Positions 14,202 through 22,631 of a DNA stretch of 35,936 nt are shown here, one piece after another (position 1 is the first letter of the stretch; each line of letters starts with the position of its first letter). Both the position numbers and the translations under genes were made by a program. This DNA is from Clostridiales bacterium (GTDB lineage: Bacteria; Bacillota; Clostridia; Lachnospirales; Lachnospiraceae): the NCBI GenBank assembly GCA_018365455.1, contig JAGZJZ010000061.1, forward strand, positions 1 through 35,936, given 5' to 3'. The notes beneath the pieces are model-generated. The model searched no databases. It worked only from the letters and a program-made list of their open reading frames with translations, and was not told where the DNA came from.

Positions 14202-16289
14202 TTATTTTTGTTCATTTTGTTTCGATTTATCCTGAACATATCCGCACTGTTCATCTGCGCAGACCAGTTTATTTCCTTTTTCCAGCATTACACCGCCGCA
14301 ATTCGGACATTTTTCTTTGGAAGGCTTTTGCCAGGACATGAAATCACATTCCGGATTATCTTCACATCCATAGTATTTTCTGCCCTTTTTCGTTTTACGT
14401 AATACTACTTCTTTGCCGCATTTCGGACATGCAACACCGATTTTTTCCAGATAAGGTTTGGTGTTTCTACAGTCAGGGAAGCCCGGACACGCCAGAAATC
14501 TTCCGTGAGGACCATATTTTATAACCATATTGCGCCCGCATTCTTCACAAATAACATCGGTAACTTCATCTTCGATCTTAACCTGCTCTAATTCCTTTTC
14601 TGCAGCTTCTACAGCCATCTCCAGATCCGGATAAAAATTGCTGACTACCGTTTTCCAGTTTACTACCCCTTCCTCCACTTTATCCAAAAGGGATTCCAGA
14701 TTAGCAGTAAAGTTTACATCCACAATACTTGGGAATGCCTGCTTCATCATATTGTTCACGACTTCACCAAGCTCCGTCATGTACAGGTTCTTATTTTCCT
14801 TCGCTATATAACGACGTCCCAATATAGTAGTGATGGTAGGTGCATAGGTACTTGGACGTCCAATTCCAAGCTCTTCCAGGGATTTTACAAGTGTTGCCTC
14901 GGTATAATGTGCCGGAGGCTGAGTAAAATGCTGTTTATAATCAAATTCTTTTAAAGATAATTCCGTATCTTTGGAAATTCCCTTTAAAAGTACGTTTCCG
15001 CCTGTCTCTTCTTCGTCACTGTCTGTATAGACGGTTAAAAAACCATCAAACAGCAGTTTAGATGCAGCTACGGTGAAACGATAGTCTCCTGCAGCTATCT
15101 TCACAGATGTGGTTTCATAGCGGGCATTTTCCATACGGCTCGCTGCAAAACGTTTCCAGATCAGCTGATAAAGACGGTACTGGTCTCTTGACAGGGACTC
15201 TTTCATGGATATGGGCGTCCTGCTTATATCACTGGGGCGGATTGCTTCATGGGCATCCTGTATCTTCTTACCGTTTTTCTTCTTTTCCTCTACTATGGAA
15301 GAAACATATTCTTTTCCATAATCCTGCTCTATAAAATTTCTGGCCTGTGCATCTGCTTCTTCCGATATACGTGTGGAATCGGTACGCAGATAGGTGATGA
15401 GACCCACTGTACCATTTCCCTGTATTTCAATTCCTTCATAGAGCTGCTGCGCCAGACGCATCGTTTTCTGTGTTGAAAAGTTCAGCACCTTGGAAGCTTC
15501 CTGCTGCAGGGTACTGGTGGTAAATGGCAGCGGAGCTTTCTTGATACGCTCACCTTTTTTGATATCCGCCACTTCATAGCTTGCATTTTCCAGATCAGCC
15601 AGGATTTTGTCCATTTCTTCTTTGGAAGTGATCTGCATTTTCTTCTTGTCTGTGCCATAGAATTTTGCCCGAAGAGGCTTTTTCTCACCTTTTACCGCAA
15701 AATCTGCTTCCAGAGTCCAGTATTCTTCGGGAATAAAAGCATTGATTTCATCTTCACGGTCTCCAATAATGCGAAGTGCAACCGACTGCACCCTCCCGGC
15801 GCTTAATCCACGTTTCACCTTTGCCCACAGCAGCGGGCTGATACGGTAACCAACCATACGGTCCAGCATTCTTCTGGCCTGCTGTGCATCTACCAGATCC
15901 ATATCAATATCTCTTGCGCTCTTAAGAGATGTCTTAACAGCGTTTTTCGTTATTTCGTTAAATGTAATCCGGTACATCTTATCCTCTTCCAGCTTTAACG
16001 CCTTTGACAGATGCCAGGATATTGCTTCTCCTTCGCGGTCAGGGTCAGTTGCGAGATACACTTTATCCGCTTTCTTGGCAGCTTTTCGAAGTCCTGCCAG
16101 GATATCTCCTTTCCCACGAATTGTGATGTATTTAGGCTCATAAGCATGTTCTACATCGATGCCCAGCTGGCTTTTTGGCAGATCACGGACATGTCCGTTA
16201 GATGCCGCCACTTCATAATTTGCCCCCAGGAATTTTTTAATTGTCTTTACTTTAGTAGGAGATTCTACAATCACCAGATATTTCGCCAT
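14202..16289 (-). CDS. topA: DNA topoisomerase I (type IA)
   Basis: 695 aa from the ATG at 16289 (MAKYLVIVESPTK), which follows GGAGGAATAT; an ATG 12 nt further upstream has no binding site. It relaxes negative supercoils by single-strand cleavage. The Toprim domain is at the N terminus (VIVESPTKVKTIKKFLG; DPDREGEAISWH). The catalytic tyrosine lies in LITYLRTDSTRIS. The C terminus carries three Cys4-type zinc ribbons (CEECGRN..CPGFPDC, CPKCGKE..CEDNPEC, CPNCGG..CADEQC). It lies 24 bp after dprA, in the common Firmicutes order dprA-topA-codY; trmFO, present between topA and codY in Bacillus, is absent. Confidence 0.98.
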   Translation of the reverse strand: MAKYLVIVESPTKVKTIKKFLGANYEVAASNGHVRDLPKSQLGIDVEHAYEPKYITIRGKGDILAGLRKAAKKADKVYLATDPDREGEAISWHLSKALKLEEDKMYRITFNEITKNAVKTSLKSARDIDMDLVDAQQARRMLDRMVGYRISPLLWAKVKRGLSAGRVQSVALRIIGDREDEINAFIPEEYWTLEADFAVKGEKKPLRAKFYGTDKKKMQITSKEEMDKILADLENASYEVADIKKGERIKKAPLPFTTSTLQQEASKVLNFSTQKTMRLAQQLYEGIEIQGNGTVGLITYLRTDSTRISEEADAQARNFIEQDYGKEYVSSIVEEKKKNGKKIQDAHEAIRPSDISRTPISMKESLSRDQYRLYQLIWKRFAASRMENARYETTSVKIAAGDYRFTVAASKLLFDGFLTVYTDSDEEETGGNVLLKGISKDTELSLKEFDYKQHFTQPPAHYTEATLVKSLEELGIGRPSTYAPTITTILGRRYIAKENKNLYMTELGEVVNNMMKQAFPSIVDVNFTANLESLLDKVEEGVVNWKTVVSNFYPDLEMAVEAAEKELEQVKIEDEVTDVICEECGRNMVIKYGPHGRFLACPGFPDCRNTKPYLEKIGVACPKCGKEVVLRKTKKGRKYYGCEDNPECDFMSWQKPSKEKCPNCGGVMLEKGNKLVCADEQCGYVQDKSKQNEQK

Positions 16290-16313
16290 ATATTCCTCCA
16301 CGAGATAAAACCT

Positions 16314-17390
16314 CTATATTTTTTCATAAAAATTCTTTGCCGATTCCTTCACTAATCCCTTTAATTGCAGGGATATAAGTACTCCCGCCAACTCCTTGAC
16401 CGGCAGATTTGCATCGGATAAAATCTGATCCAGGCTTTTAGAGTTGAAATCCAGACAACTATACACCAAATTTTCTTTTGTTTCAAGTGTTATCTTATTT
16501 TTTTTGTTTTTCCTTTCTTTTTCCCCCTCTACACCCAGCTCCCTTAAAAGGGCATCAACCCCTGTTATAATACCGGCTCCCTGGGCAATCAAAAGATTAC
16601 TTCCCATGCTTAATTCATCGTTCATCCTGCCGGGTACAACATAGACATCACGTCCTTGTTCCAGAGCACAGTCTGCGGTGATAAGAGAACCGCTTTTTTC
16701 TTTTGCCTCCACGACGATCACCACATCAGAAAGCCCGCTGATGATGCGGTTGCGCAATGGAAAATGTACGGGAAGGGGCTGGGTGCCCGTCGGATATTCT
16801 GACAAAATGCCGCCCTGTACCTCCAGGGCATCATATAAATCCCGGTTTCTTTTTGGATAACAGATATCCACACCGCTGCCAAGCACTCCATAGCTGTTTC
16901 CTCCTGCCCGAAGAGCCGCACGTTGTCCGAATCCGTCCACGCCGAGTGCCATACCGCTTATAATATGGATGCCTTTTAATGCCAGTTTTTCACCCATTTC
17001 CTCTGCCATCTGCCTGCCATATCCGCTGCACCGCCTGGCTCCAATGATTGCCGCCGCATAGGTTTCTTCCCCCGGAAGTTTCCCTTTGAAAAAAAGCCCG
17101 TAAGGCGGATCCGGTATTGCTTTTAAACGTCCCGGGTATGCCGGGTGTCCAATGCTGATAAAGTCTATTCCCTTTTTTCTTCTATTATGATATTCTTTGT
17201 CAATATCTGTATTTTTTTTAGCCTGGATCAGCGCATTCTTTTCTGCATCATTCAAAATTGGCAGCCCGTATATTTCTTTTTCTTTTGCATAAAACAGATA
17301 TTTCGGATTTCCAAAATATTCGGTCAGGCGTCTTATCCCTTCCCGGTACAAACCGCTTATGCTGCACAACCAATACCAATATTCTTCCAT
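16314..17390 (-). CDS. dprA: DNA-processing protein DprA (Smf)
   Basis: 358 aa, normal length. It loads RecA onto incoming single-stranded DNA during transformation. The Rossmann-like DprA domain shows IIGARRCSGYGRQMAEEM, SGMALGVDGFGQRAAL and VLGSGVDICYPKRNRDLY. A helical N-terminal domain precedes it and a winged helix (residues about 300-358, LDQILSDANLPVKELAGVL) ends it. The ATG follows AAAGGAGCAGGAA. It sits 12 bp after comM and 24 bp before topA. Confidence 0.97.
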   Translation of the reverse strand: MEEYWYWLCSISGLYREGIRRLTEYFGNPKYLFYAKEKEIYGLPILNDAEKNALIQAKKNTDIDKEYHNRRKKGIDFISIGHPAYPGRLKAIPDPPYGLFFKGKLPGEETYAAAIIGARRCSGYGRQMAEEMGEKLALKGIHIISGMALGVDGFGQRAALRAGGNSYGVLGSGVDICYPKRNRDLYDALEVQGGILSEYPTGTQPLPVHFPLRNRIISGLSDVVIVVEAKEKSGSLITADCALEQGRDVYVVPGRMNDELSMGSNLLIAQGAGIITGVDALLRELGVEGEKERKNKKNKITLETKENLVYSCLDFNSKSLDQILSDANLPVKELAGVLISLQLKGLVKESAKNFYEKI

Positions 17391-17402
17391 TTCCTGCTCC
17401 TT

Positions 17403-18938
17403 TCATACCTCCCAGAATTTTTTATCAATACTGCGGTAACAAATCGCTTCACTTATATGCTCCGCTTTGATTTTTAAAGAACCATCCAGATCAGCTATGG
17501 TTCTGGCTACCTTAATAATCCGGTGGTATGCCCTCGCACTTAAATGAAACTTTTCAAAAGCCTGTTTCATTAATAATGCTTCCTTTTTCCCAAGCGGACA
17601 GAATGCTTTTATCCCTCTCTCCGTCAGATCTGAGTTAAAGCAAAATGGCATTCCTACATAACGATGAAGCTGGATCTTGTGAGCCTCCTTCACTCTGTTT
17701 CGGATCATTTCGGAACTTTCACTAGATTTCTTACCGGCAAGATCCTGGTATGAAACTACCGGGGCCTCTATGGCAATATCCATCCGGTCCAGCAGCGGCG
17801 CACTGATTCTCCCCAGATATTGACGCACTTCGCTTTCCGTACAACTGCATTTGTTTAAATCCGGGTAGTGTCCGCACCGGCAGGGATTCATGGCTGCCGC
17901 AAACAGAAACTTTGCCGGAAACCGGTAACTGCCCCCTGTCCGGTTAATACAGATCTGGCGTTCTTCCATTGGCTGCCGTAAAACCTCCAGGGTTTCTTTT
18001 TTAAATTCCGCTAATTCATCCAAAAAGAGTATACCATTATGTGCCAGGCTGATTTCACCGGGCTTTGGATGCTGTCCGCCGCCTGTCAGGGCTTTTGGGG
18101 TTATGGTGTGATGAGGTGACCGGAATGGCCGAGATTTAAGAAGAGGCGATGCCGGCGGAAGAATGCCAGCAACACTGTAGACTTTTGAAATTTCCAGACT
18201 TTCCGCAAGGGTTAAGGGCGGTAAAATGGTAGGGAGACGCCTTGCCAGCATGGATTTCCCCGACCCCGGAGGTCCGATTAGCAGCAGATTGTGCATTCCT
18301 GCAGCTGCTACCTCCGCCGCCCTCTTCACCGCCTCCTGCCCGTTAATATCGCTGAAATCTTCTCTCTGCTGCGTCTCCCCTTCTCGAAACAGGGCATCCA
18401 CATCCACATATCCCGGCTCAATTTTTATCGATTCATTGAGATAATCCACTGCCTGTCCCAGATTTTCCACCCCGATCACGCTGATTCCTTTTATGACCGA
18501 ACCTTCCATCAGATTACTTTTTGGAATGATACATTTGGAAAAACCCATTTTCTTTGCCAGGGATACGATGGATAAAACCCCCGGAATGGCGTTTATATCC
18601 CCATTTAAGCTGAGTTCACCTGCCACCAGTATATTCTTCATGGTGTTTTGGGGAATAAAGCCGTATGAGCCCAATACGGCGATTGCAACCGGCAGATCAA
18701 ATCCGGAACCGTTTTTCTTTAAATCAGCCGGCGAAAGGTTAACGGTAATCCTTTTTGGCAGAATACGGATTCCAGCGTTGCGAATCGAAGTCCTCACCCG
18801 CTCCTGGGCCTCTTTTACCTGGGAAGACAGATATCCCACCATGGTAAACATAGGCAGTCCGTCGCTGACATCTGCCTCCACCCGCACCAGCCTGCTTTCT
18901 ACACCGTAAATAACTGCAGACATAACTGTACTAAACAA
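17403..18938 (-). CDS. comM: ComM/YifB family AAA+ ATPase (Mg-chelatase-like)
   Basis: 511 aa. The family is a hexameric DNA helicase that aids branch migration during transformation in Gram-negatives; its role in Firmicutes is less clear. An N-terminal Lon-protease-like ChlI fold (residues 1-165) precedes the AAA+ module with Walker A GPPGSGKSMLARR (about 218-230), Walker B ILFLDELAEF and a C-terminal Mg_chelatase_C domain. The start is TTG at 18938, 7 nt after AAGGAGG; MFSTVMSAVIYG matches the family's usual opening, so the next ATG is too late. First gene of comM-dprA-topA, behind a good promoter and a 100-nt leader. Confidence 0.95.
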   Translation of the reverse strand: MFSTVMSAVIYGVESRLVRVEADVSDGLPMFTMVGYLSSQVKEAQERVRTSIRNAGIRILPKRITVNLSPADLKKNGSGFDLPVAIAVLGSYGFIPQNTMKNILVAGELSLNGDINAIPGVLSIVSLAKKMGFSKCIIPKSNLMEGSVIKGISVIGVENLGQAVDYLNESIKIEPGYVDVDALFREGETQQREDFSDINGQEAVKRAAEVAAAGMHNLLLIGPPGSGKSMLARRLPTILPPLTLAESLEISKVYSVAGILPPASPLLKSRPFRSPHHTITPKALTGGGQHPKPGEISLAHNGILFLDELAEFKKETLEVLRQPMEERQICINRTGGSYRFPAKFLFAAAMNPCRCGHYPDLNKCSCTESEVRQYLGRISAPLLDRMDIAIEAPVVSYQDLAGKKSSESSEMIRNRVKEAHKIQLHRYVGMPFCFNSDLTERGIKAFCPLGKKEALLMKQAFEKFHLSARAYHRIIKVARTIADLDGSLKIKAEHISEAICYRSIDKKFWEV

Positions 18939-18969
18939 TCTGCTACCTCCTTTTATTCAATTATTGATC

Positions 18970-19005
18970 AATTGTTGGAAAATTCTTCAAAAGATGTTTG
19001 AAGAA
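18970..19005. promoter_or_regulatory. comM leader: perfect inverted repeat and CodY-like site
   Basis: TTCTTCAAA-AGATG-TTTGAAGAA (18983-19005) forms a 9-bp stem in the transcribed leader. Just beside it AATTGTTGGAAAATT (18970-18984) matches the CodY box at 12 of 15 positions. Either could control comM-dprA-topA; neither is proven. Confidence 0.4.
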
Positions 19006-19042
19006 AAGAATTAAGAAAAATATACCTTTAAGCATTTTATTT

Positions 19043-19071
19043 AGTATACTCTGGTTTACATAAAATTGCAA
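19043..19071 (-). promoter_or_regulatory. Sigma-A promoter of comM-dprA-topA
   Basis: On the minus strand -35 TTGCAA (19071-19066), 17-bp spacer, -10 TATACT (19048-19043). Confidence 0.75.
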
Positions 19072-19084
19072 ATGTTTTTTATTA

Positions 19085-19131
19085 CAAAAAAATGAACGTC
19101 AGACCCTGTTAACCATGTCACAGGTCCGACG
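19085..19131 (-). terminator. Terminator of the phosphopantetheinyl transferase gene
   Basis: On the minus strand CGTC-GGAC-CTGT pairs with ACAG-GGTC-GACG, with small bulges, followed by TTCATTTTTTTG. The upstream arm overlaps the last codons of the gene ending at 19118. Confidence 0.75.
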
Positions 19132-19702
19132 CCTTTAGCACACGCAGGCCGCATATTTCCCGCTCACTGCATACTGCTGCATTGCAGTCTTTCATCTGCC
19201 AGATTTGGAACCGGCAGCCATATTGAAAAAACACATCCTGTGTGCATGCAGAAAAATCAAGACTTCTTAAATCCCGGTTAATTCCGGTACCCTGCTGTTT
19301 TAAATAGCTTTCCTTTGCTACCCAGATCCTGCCAAAAATCCGGTTTTTTTCTTCATCCGGAGCCTCGCACATCAGCTTCCATTCTCTTTCATGGCTGATC
19401 CGCTTAGCCAGATTTTCCTTATATATCAGCACTTTTTCTATATCTACACCGATCTCTTTTTCATGGATTCCGCACATGATCCCATTTTGACAGTGACTCA
19501 CATTAAAATGAATATTGGGAAAGTCCGGAAAGTAAGGCTTCCCATATAGATTTTTAGCTATATCCGGCAATTTTTCAATACCCAGCTCATTTTTCAGCCC
19601 GTATGCCAGAAGCTGATATGCCGTTTTGCTCTGCTGACAGCGTTTTTCTTTTCCTGTTGCGGCAAGTATTTCCTCCAAAACTAAATACAACACAAGCTTC
19701 AT
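19118..19702 (-). CDS. Sfp-type 4'-phosphopantetheinyl transferase
   Basis: 194 aa from the ATG at 19702 (MKLVLYLVLEEILAATG), preceded by GGAGAGGAAG; the frame can be opened at 19744 but without a binding site. It moves phosphopantetheine from CoA onto a carrier-protein serine. The family motifs are in order: GKPYFPDFPNIHFNVSHC, then IGVDIEKV with the Mg-binding Asp, then WVAKESYLKQQGTGI. No polyketide or peptide synthetase gene lies in the window, so the target may be elsewhere or may be the fatty-acid carrier protein. Monocistronic, with an extended -10 promoter upstream and a terminator downstream. Confidence 0.93.
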   Translation of the reverse strand: MKLVLYLVLEEILAATGKEKRCQQSKTAYQLLAYGLKNELGIEKLPDIAKNLYGKPYFPDFPNIHFNVSHCQNGIMCGIHEKEIGVDIEKVLIYKENLAKRISHEREWKLMCEAPDEEKNRIFGRIWVAKESYLKQQGTGINRDLRSLDFSACTQDVFFQYGCRFQIWQMKDCNAAVCSEREICGLRVLKASDL

Positions 19703-19761
19703 CTTCCTCTCCGGTTCGTTTACAGCTGCCTGATGCCGTCCCATGCAACTGTCTTTTTGGC

Positions 19762-19770
19762 ATTATAGCA
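19762..19770 (-). promoter_or_regulatory. Extended -10 promoter of the phosphopantetheinyl transferase gene
   Basis: The minus strand reads TGCTATAAT, an extended -10 (TGnTATAAT). The -35 at 17 bp (TATGCA) is poor, as is common with extended -10 promoters. It lies 60 bp before the start at 19702. Confidence 0.6.
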
Positions 19771-19833
19771 CAATTCATGCTTCTTGCATATATCTGGATA
19801 AAGGCTTTCTTTTTTACCCCCAGCTTTTTCTTG

Positions 19834-20451
19834 TCAAAAGCCTTCCCGTAATTTTTTTAATGCATTCTTTTCAATCCTGGAAACGTAAGACCTGGATATG
19901 CCAAGAGCCTTTGCAATCTCCCGCTGTGTTGTCTCTTTCGCACCAAAGAGACCATACCTGAGAATCAATACTTTTTGTTCTCTGTCATTCAAAAATACCT
20001 TGAAGATTTCATACAGTTTTTTTGTATTTTCTTCTAACTCCATGGTTTCAATCACGTCTACGTTATTGCTCTCAATAATGTCCAAAAGGCTGATTTCGTT
20101 TCCCTCTTTGTCCATTCCGATCGGCTCGTAGAGAGAAACTTCCTTGGAAGTTTTTTTACGCATCCTTAGCATCATGAGGAGTTCATTTTCAATACACCTG
20201 GCGGCATAAGTGGCTAAACGATTGTTTTTACTATGATCGAAGGTAGTCACTGCCTTAATCAGGCCAATAGTTCCTATGGAAATCAGATCTTCCGAATCTT
20301 CTTCCGGCCTTTGATATTTTTTGGCGACGTGGGCTACCAATCTCAGGTTACGTTCGATTAGAATCCTCTTTGCGTCCAGGTCGCCCTCCTTGTATTTTTG
20401 AAGAAACAGCTTTTCTTCTTCGGCAGTAAGCGGCTTGGGAAATGTCTTCAA
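19834..20451 (-). CDS. sigK: Sporulation sigma factor SigK
   Basis: About 205 aa sigma-70 family factor of the late mother cell. It begins with KTFPKPLTAEEEKLFLQKY, the start of mature SigK, and carries region 2 (EDLISIGTIGLIKAV, ATYAARCIENELLM) and region 4 (REIAKALGISRSYVSRIEK). There is no pro-sequence upstream, so activity would not need SpoIVFB-type cleavage, as in Clostridioides difficile. The frame is open to a GTG at 20460, but GAGGTG in that place makes a good binding site 7 nt before TTG at 20451, so I prefer TTG. Upstream is a SigE-like -10. SigE was considered but lacks this N-terminal signature. Confidence 0.9.
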   Translation of the reverse strand: MKTFPKPLTAEEEKLFLQKYKEGDLDAKRILIERNLRLVAHVAKKYQRPEEDSEDLISIGTIGLIKAVTTFDHSKNNRLATYAARCIENELLMMLRMRKKTSKEVSLYEPIGMDKEGNEISLLDIIESNNVDVIETMELEENTKKLYEIFKVFLNDREQKVLILRYGLFGAKETTQREIAKALGISRSYVSRIEKNALKKLREGF

Positions 20452-20479
20452 AAAAAGCACCTCAAAGCGGATTTATAAC

Positions 20480-20487
20480 ATTGTATG
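20480..20487 (-). promoter_or_regulatory. Candidate SigE-type -10 of sigK
   Basis: The minus strand reads CATACAAT, the SigE -10 consensus, about 30 bp before the sigK start. The -35 about 13 bp upstream (CACTAAT) is a weak match. SigE driving sigK fits the known sporulation cascade. The -10 also lies in a small inverted repeat, TAACAT-tgt-ATGTTA. Confidence 0.45.
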
Positions 20488-20534
20488 TTACAAATCCCTT
20501 ATTAGTGCCTTTCCCATTAATTTTTGGTTGTCCT

Positions 20535-21758
20535 TTATTCTGCTCTTCTTAAAATATCATAGGAATCCATCGCACAACCAAGGTCAATCCAGAGTACCTG
20601 CTTGGGATGGGGAGCGCTCTCCTGGGGATTTCCATCCTCGTCCAGAATCTGCTTCACCGTCACAGTCAGATTGTCTCCGTTTGGTTTCATGATTTCAATC
20701 TCTTCGCCCACAGAGAATTTATTGCGCTGTTCGATTCTGTACAGCCCGTCTTCATTGCGTTCTCCCACTATTCCAAGATAGGTATATTCTTTTACATAGG
20801 TATTGCTGTCATAAATCTGAGTGGTTTCATCCGGTTTTCCAAAGAAAAATCCCGTGGTAAACTGCCGATAGGTGCAATTGGAAATCTGCTCCTTATACCA
20901 GGGCATATTCTGCTCATAGAGTTTCGGATCACGGGCATAATCATCCATGGCTTTGCGGTATGTCCTCGCAACAGTTGCCACATAAAGCGCCGTTTTCATT
21001 CTGCCTTCTATCTTAAAACTGTCTATGCCGGATTCCATCAGCTCCGGTATATGTTCGATCATACACAGATCCTTGGAATTAAAAATATAGGTTCCCCGTT
21101 CGTTTTCATAAACAGGCATATATTCTCCGGGCCTTGTCTCTTCCACAATGGAATATTTCCAGCGGCAGGGATGGGTACAGGCTCCTCTGTTGGCATCTCT
21201 GCCTGTAAAATAATTACTCAGCAGGCATCTTCCGGAATAGGAGATACACATGGCACCGTGTACAAAGGTTTCAATCTCCAGTTCTTCCGGTATATGCGCC
21301 CTGATTTCCCGGATTTCATCCAGGGATAACTCTCTGGCTGTCACTACCCGTTTCGCTCCCAGTTCATGCCAGAAAAGGTAGGTCTCATAATTCGTATTAT
21401 TTGCCTGGGTACTGATATGGAGCTCGATTTCCGGGCAAACTCTTTTAGCAATCATAAATACCCCCGGATCTGCAATGATCAAAGCATCCGGACCAATTTC
21501 CTTCAATTCTTTAAAATATGCCTCCACTCCGTCCAAATCCAGGTTGTGGGCAAGAATATTCGCTGTTACATATACTTTAACACCATACTGGTGTGCAAAT
21601 GCAATTCCATCCTTCATATCTTCCATGGAAAAATTCTTGGCTTTTGCTCTTAACCCAAAAGCTTCCCCTCCGATATATACGGCATCTGCCCCAAATATAA
21701 CTGCTGTTTTTAATACTTCCAGGCTGCTTGCCGGTATCAGTAATTCTGGTTTTCTCAT
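20535..21758 (-). CDS. trhP: Peptidase U32 family protein, tRNA uridine 5-hydroxylation (TrhP)
   Basis: 407 aa from the ATG at 21758 (MRKPELLIPASSLE), after AAAGGATAGAAAC; a start at 21791 has no binding site. Despite the family name these proteins are not known proteases in this role: TrhP/YegQ proteins form 5-hydroxyuridine at tRNA position 34 using prephenate. The U32 signature is visible as FVHGAMCISYSGRCLLS, with further cysteines in RGACTHPCRW that fit an Fe-S site. It lies directly after trmR, the enzyme that methylates ho5U to mo5U; Bacillus has the same pairing (yrrM-yrrN-yrrO). A mobile-like repeat (21801-21966) separates the two here. Confidence 0.88.
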   Translation of the reverse strand: MRKPELLIPASSLEVLKTAVIFGADAVYIGGEAFGLRAKAKNFSMEDMKDGIAFAHQYGVKVYVTANILAHNLDLDGVEAYFKELKEIGPDALIIADPGVFMIAKRVCPEIELHISTQANNTNYETYLFWHELGAKRVVTARELSLDEIREIRAHIPEELEIETFVHGAMCISYSGRCLLSNYFTGRDANRGACTHPCRWKYSIVEETRPGEYMPVYENERGTYIFNSKDLCMIEHIPELMESGIDSFKIEGRMKTALYVATVARTYRKAMDDYARDPKLYEQNMPWYKEQISNCTYRQFTTGFFFGKPDETTQIYDSNTYVKEYTYLGIVGERNEDGLYRIEQRNKFSVGEEIEIMKPNGDNLTVTVKQILDEDGNPQESAPHPKQVLWIDLGCAMDSYDILRRAE

Positions 21759-21800
21759 GTTTCTATCCTTTCTTCTGATGTGCATAAACAAGGACGGCGA

Positions 21801-21966
21801 TTAGAGCGTGTTTGAAAAATCATTCCCACCATCTGTACGCCCCACTTTGCGGTCTGAATGCGCCAAATTTAGTCTACGTAGCCCGCTACGCCTCCTGAAT
21901 TTAGTGTATCCATCCCACAAACTGGAACGCACAACAGTCAGAAAGCATTTTTCAAACACGCTCTAA
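21801..21966 (+). repeat. Dispersed MITE-like element (166 bp)
   Basis: Perfect 20-bp terminal inverted repeats TTAGAGCGTGTTTGAAAAAT at both ends; the outer TA could be a target-site duplication as in Tc1/mariner/IS630-type elements. No open frame. The interior holds CGTAGCCCGCTACG and ACGCCCCACTTTGCGG, shared with the copies at 10440-10552 and 12248-12372. The end at 21963-21965 supplies the TAG stop codon of trmR. Confidence 0.8.
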
Positions 21967-22622
21967 CACTCCGTCCTACGCTCCTGCTTTATACTCACCG
22001 TAGCTCCGTCTCCAATTGGAATAATTGTGGTCAGAAGCTGTTCGTTATGTTTCAATTCATAGAGATAATCTCTCATTCTTTTGTAAATCGTCCTGTTTCT
22101 GCGCTCTACTGCGAACCTGGATTCAATAATATCACCGTCCTGGAGGACATTGTCCGATACCAGAACACCTCCGGGTTTCAGTAGCCTTAATACTTCCGGC
22201 AGAAAATGAATATACTGCCCTTTTGCCGCATCCATAAAAATAAAATCGAAGCAGTCCTGCAGCTCTTTTAATATTTCCATGGCATCCCCCTCTAAAAGGG
22301 TAATCCGGTCTTCCCGTCCTGCTTTTTTAAAATTTTCCCGGGCAATAGGAATCCTTTTTTCATATTTTTCAATGGTTGTAATATGACAGTCTGCCCCGGT
22401 ATATTCACTCATCAGCAAGGTTGAAAAGCCCACTGCCGTCCCAACTTCCAGAATCTTTGCGGGACGGTGTACCGCCAGAAGCACTTTTAGAAAACTCTGC
22501 ATCTCCCGGCGGATGATCGGCACGAAATCTTCACATGCCTGTCTCTCCAATTCGTCTAAAAACGGCGTATTCCCCACATCCAGAGAGTTGATATAGGTTA
22601 CCATTCTTTCATCTACAATCAT
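21963..22622 (-). CDS. trmR: tRNA 5-hydroxyuridine methyltransferase (TrmR-like O-methyltransferase)
   Basis: 219 aa, class I SAM-dependent O-methyltransferase (family 3, catechol-OMT fold). SAM motifs: ILEVGTAVGFSTLLMSEY, ITTIEKYEKRIPIA and FIFMDAAKGQYIHFLPE with the metal-binding Asp, then GGVLVSDNVLQDG. The neighbour trhP makes TrmR from Bacillus (YrrM, making 5-methoxyuridine at wobble position 34) the best match; a generic O-methyltransferase is the alternative. The ATG follows AGGATGGAACA, 9 bp after the mltG-like stub. The stop codon TAG lies inside the terminal repeat of the adjacent element, so the last residues may differ from relatives. Confidence 0.85.
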   Translation of the reverse strand: MIVDERMVTYINSLDVGNTPFLDELERQACEDFVPIIRREMQSFLKVLLAVHRPAKILEVGTAVGFSTLLMSEYTGADCHITTIEKYEKRIPIARENFKKAGREDRITLLEGDAMEILKELQDCFDFIFMDAAKGQYIHFLPEVLRLLKPGGVLVSDNVLQDGDIIESRFAVERRNRTIYKRMRDYLYELKHNEQLLTTIIPIGDGATVSIKQERRTEC

Positions 22623-22631
22623 TGTTCCATC

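Noticed and set aside
19800..19850. Terminator of sigK (AAGGCTTT/AAAGCCTT)
   Set aside because: The arms are far apart and no T-run follows on the minus strand.
20607..21329. Plus-strand frame of 240 codons
   Set aside because: It lies fully opposite trhP, has no binding site and no recognisable domain; it is a shadow of the real gene.
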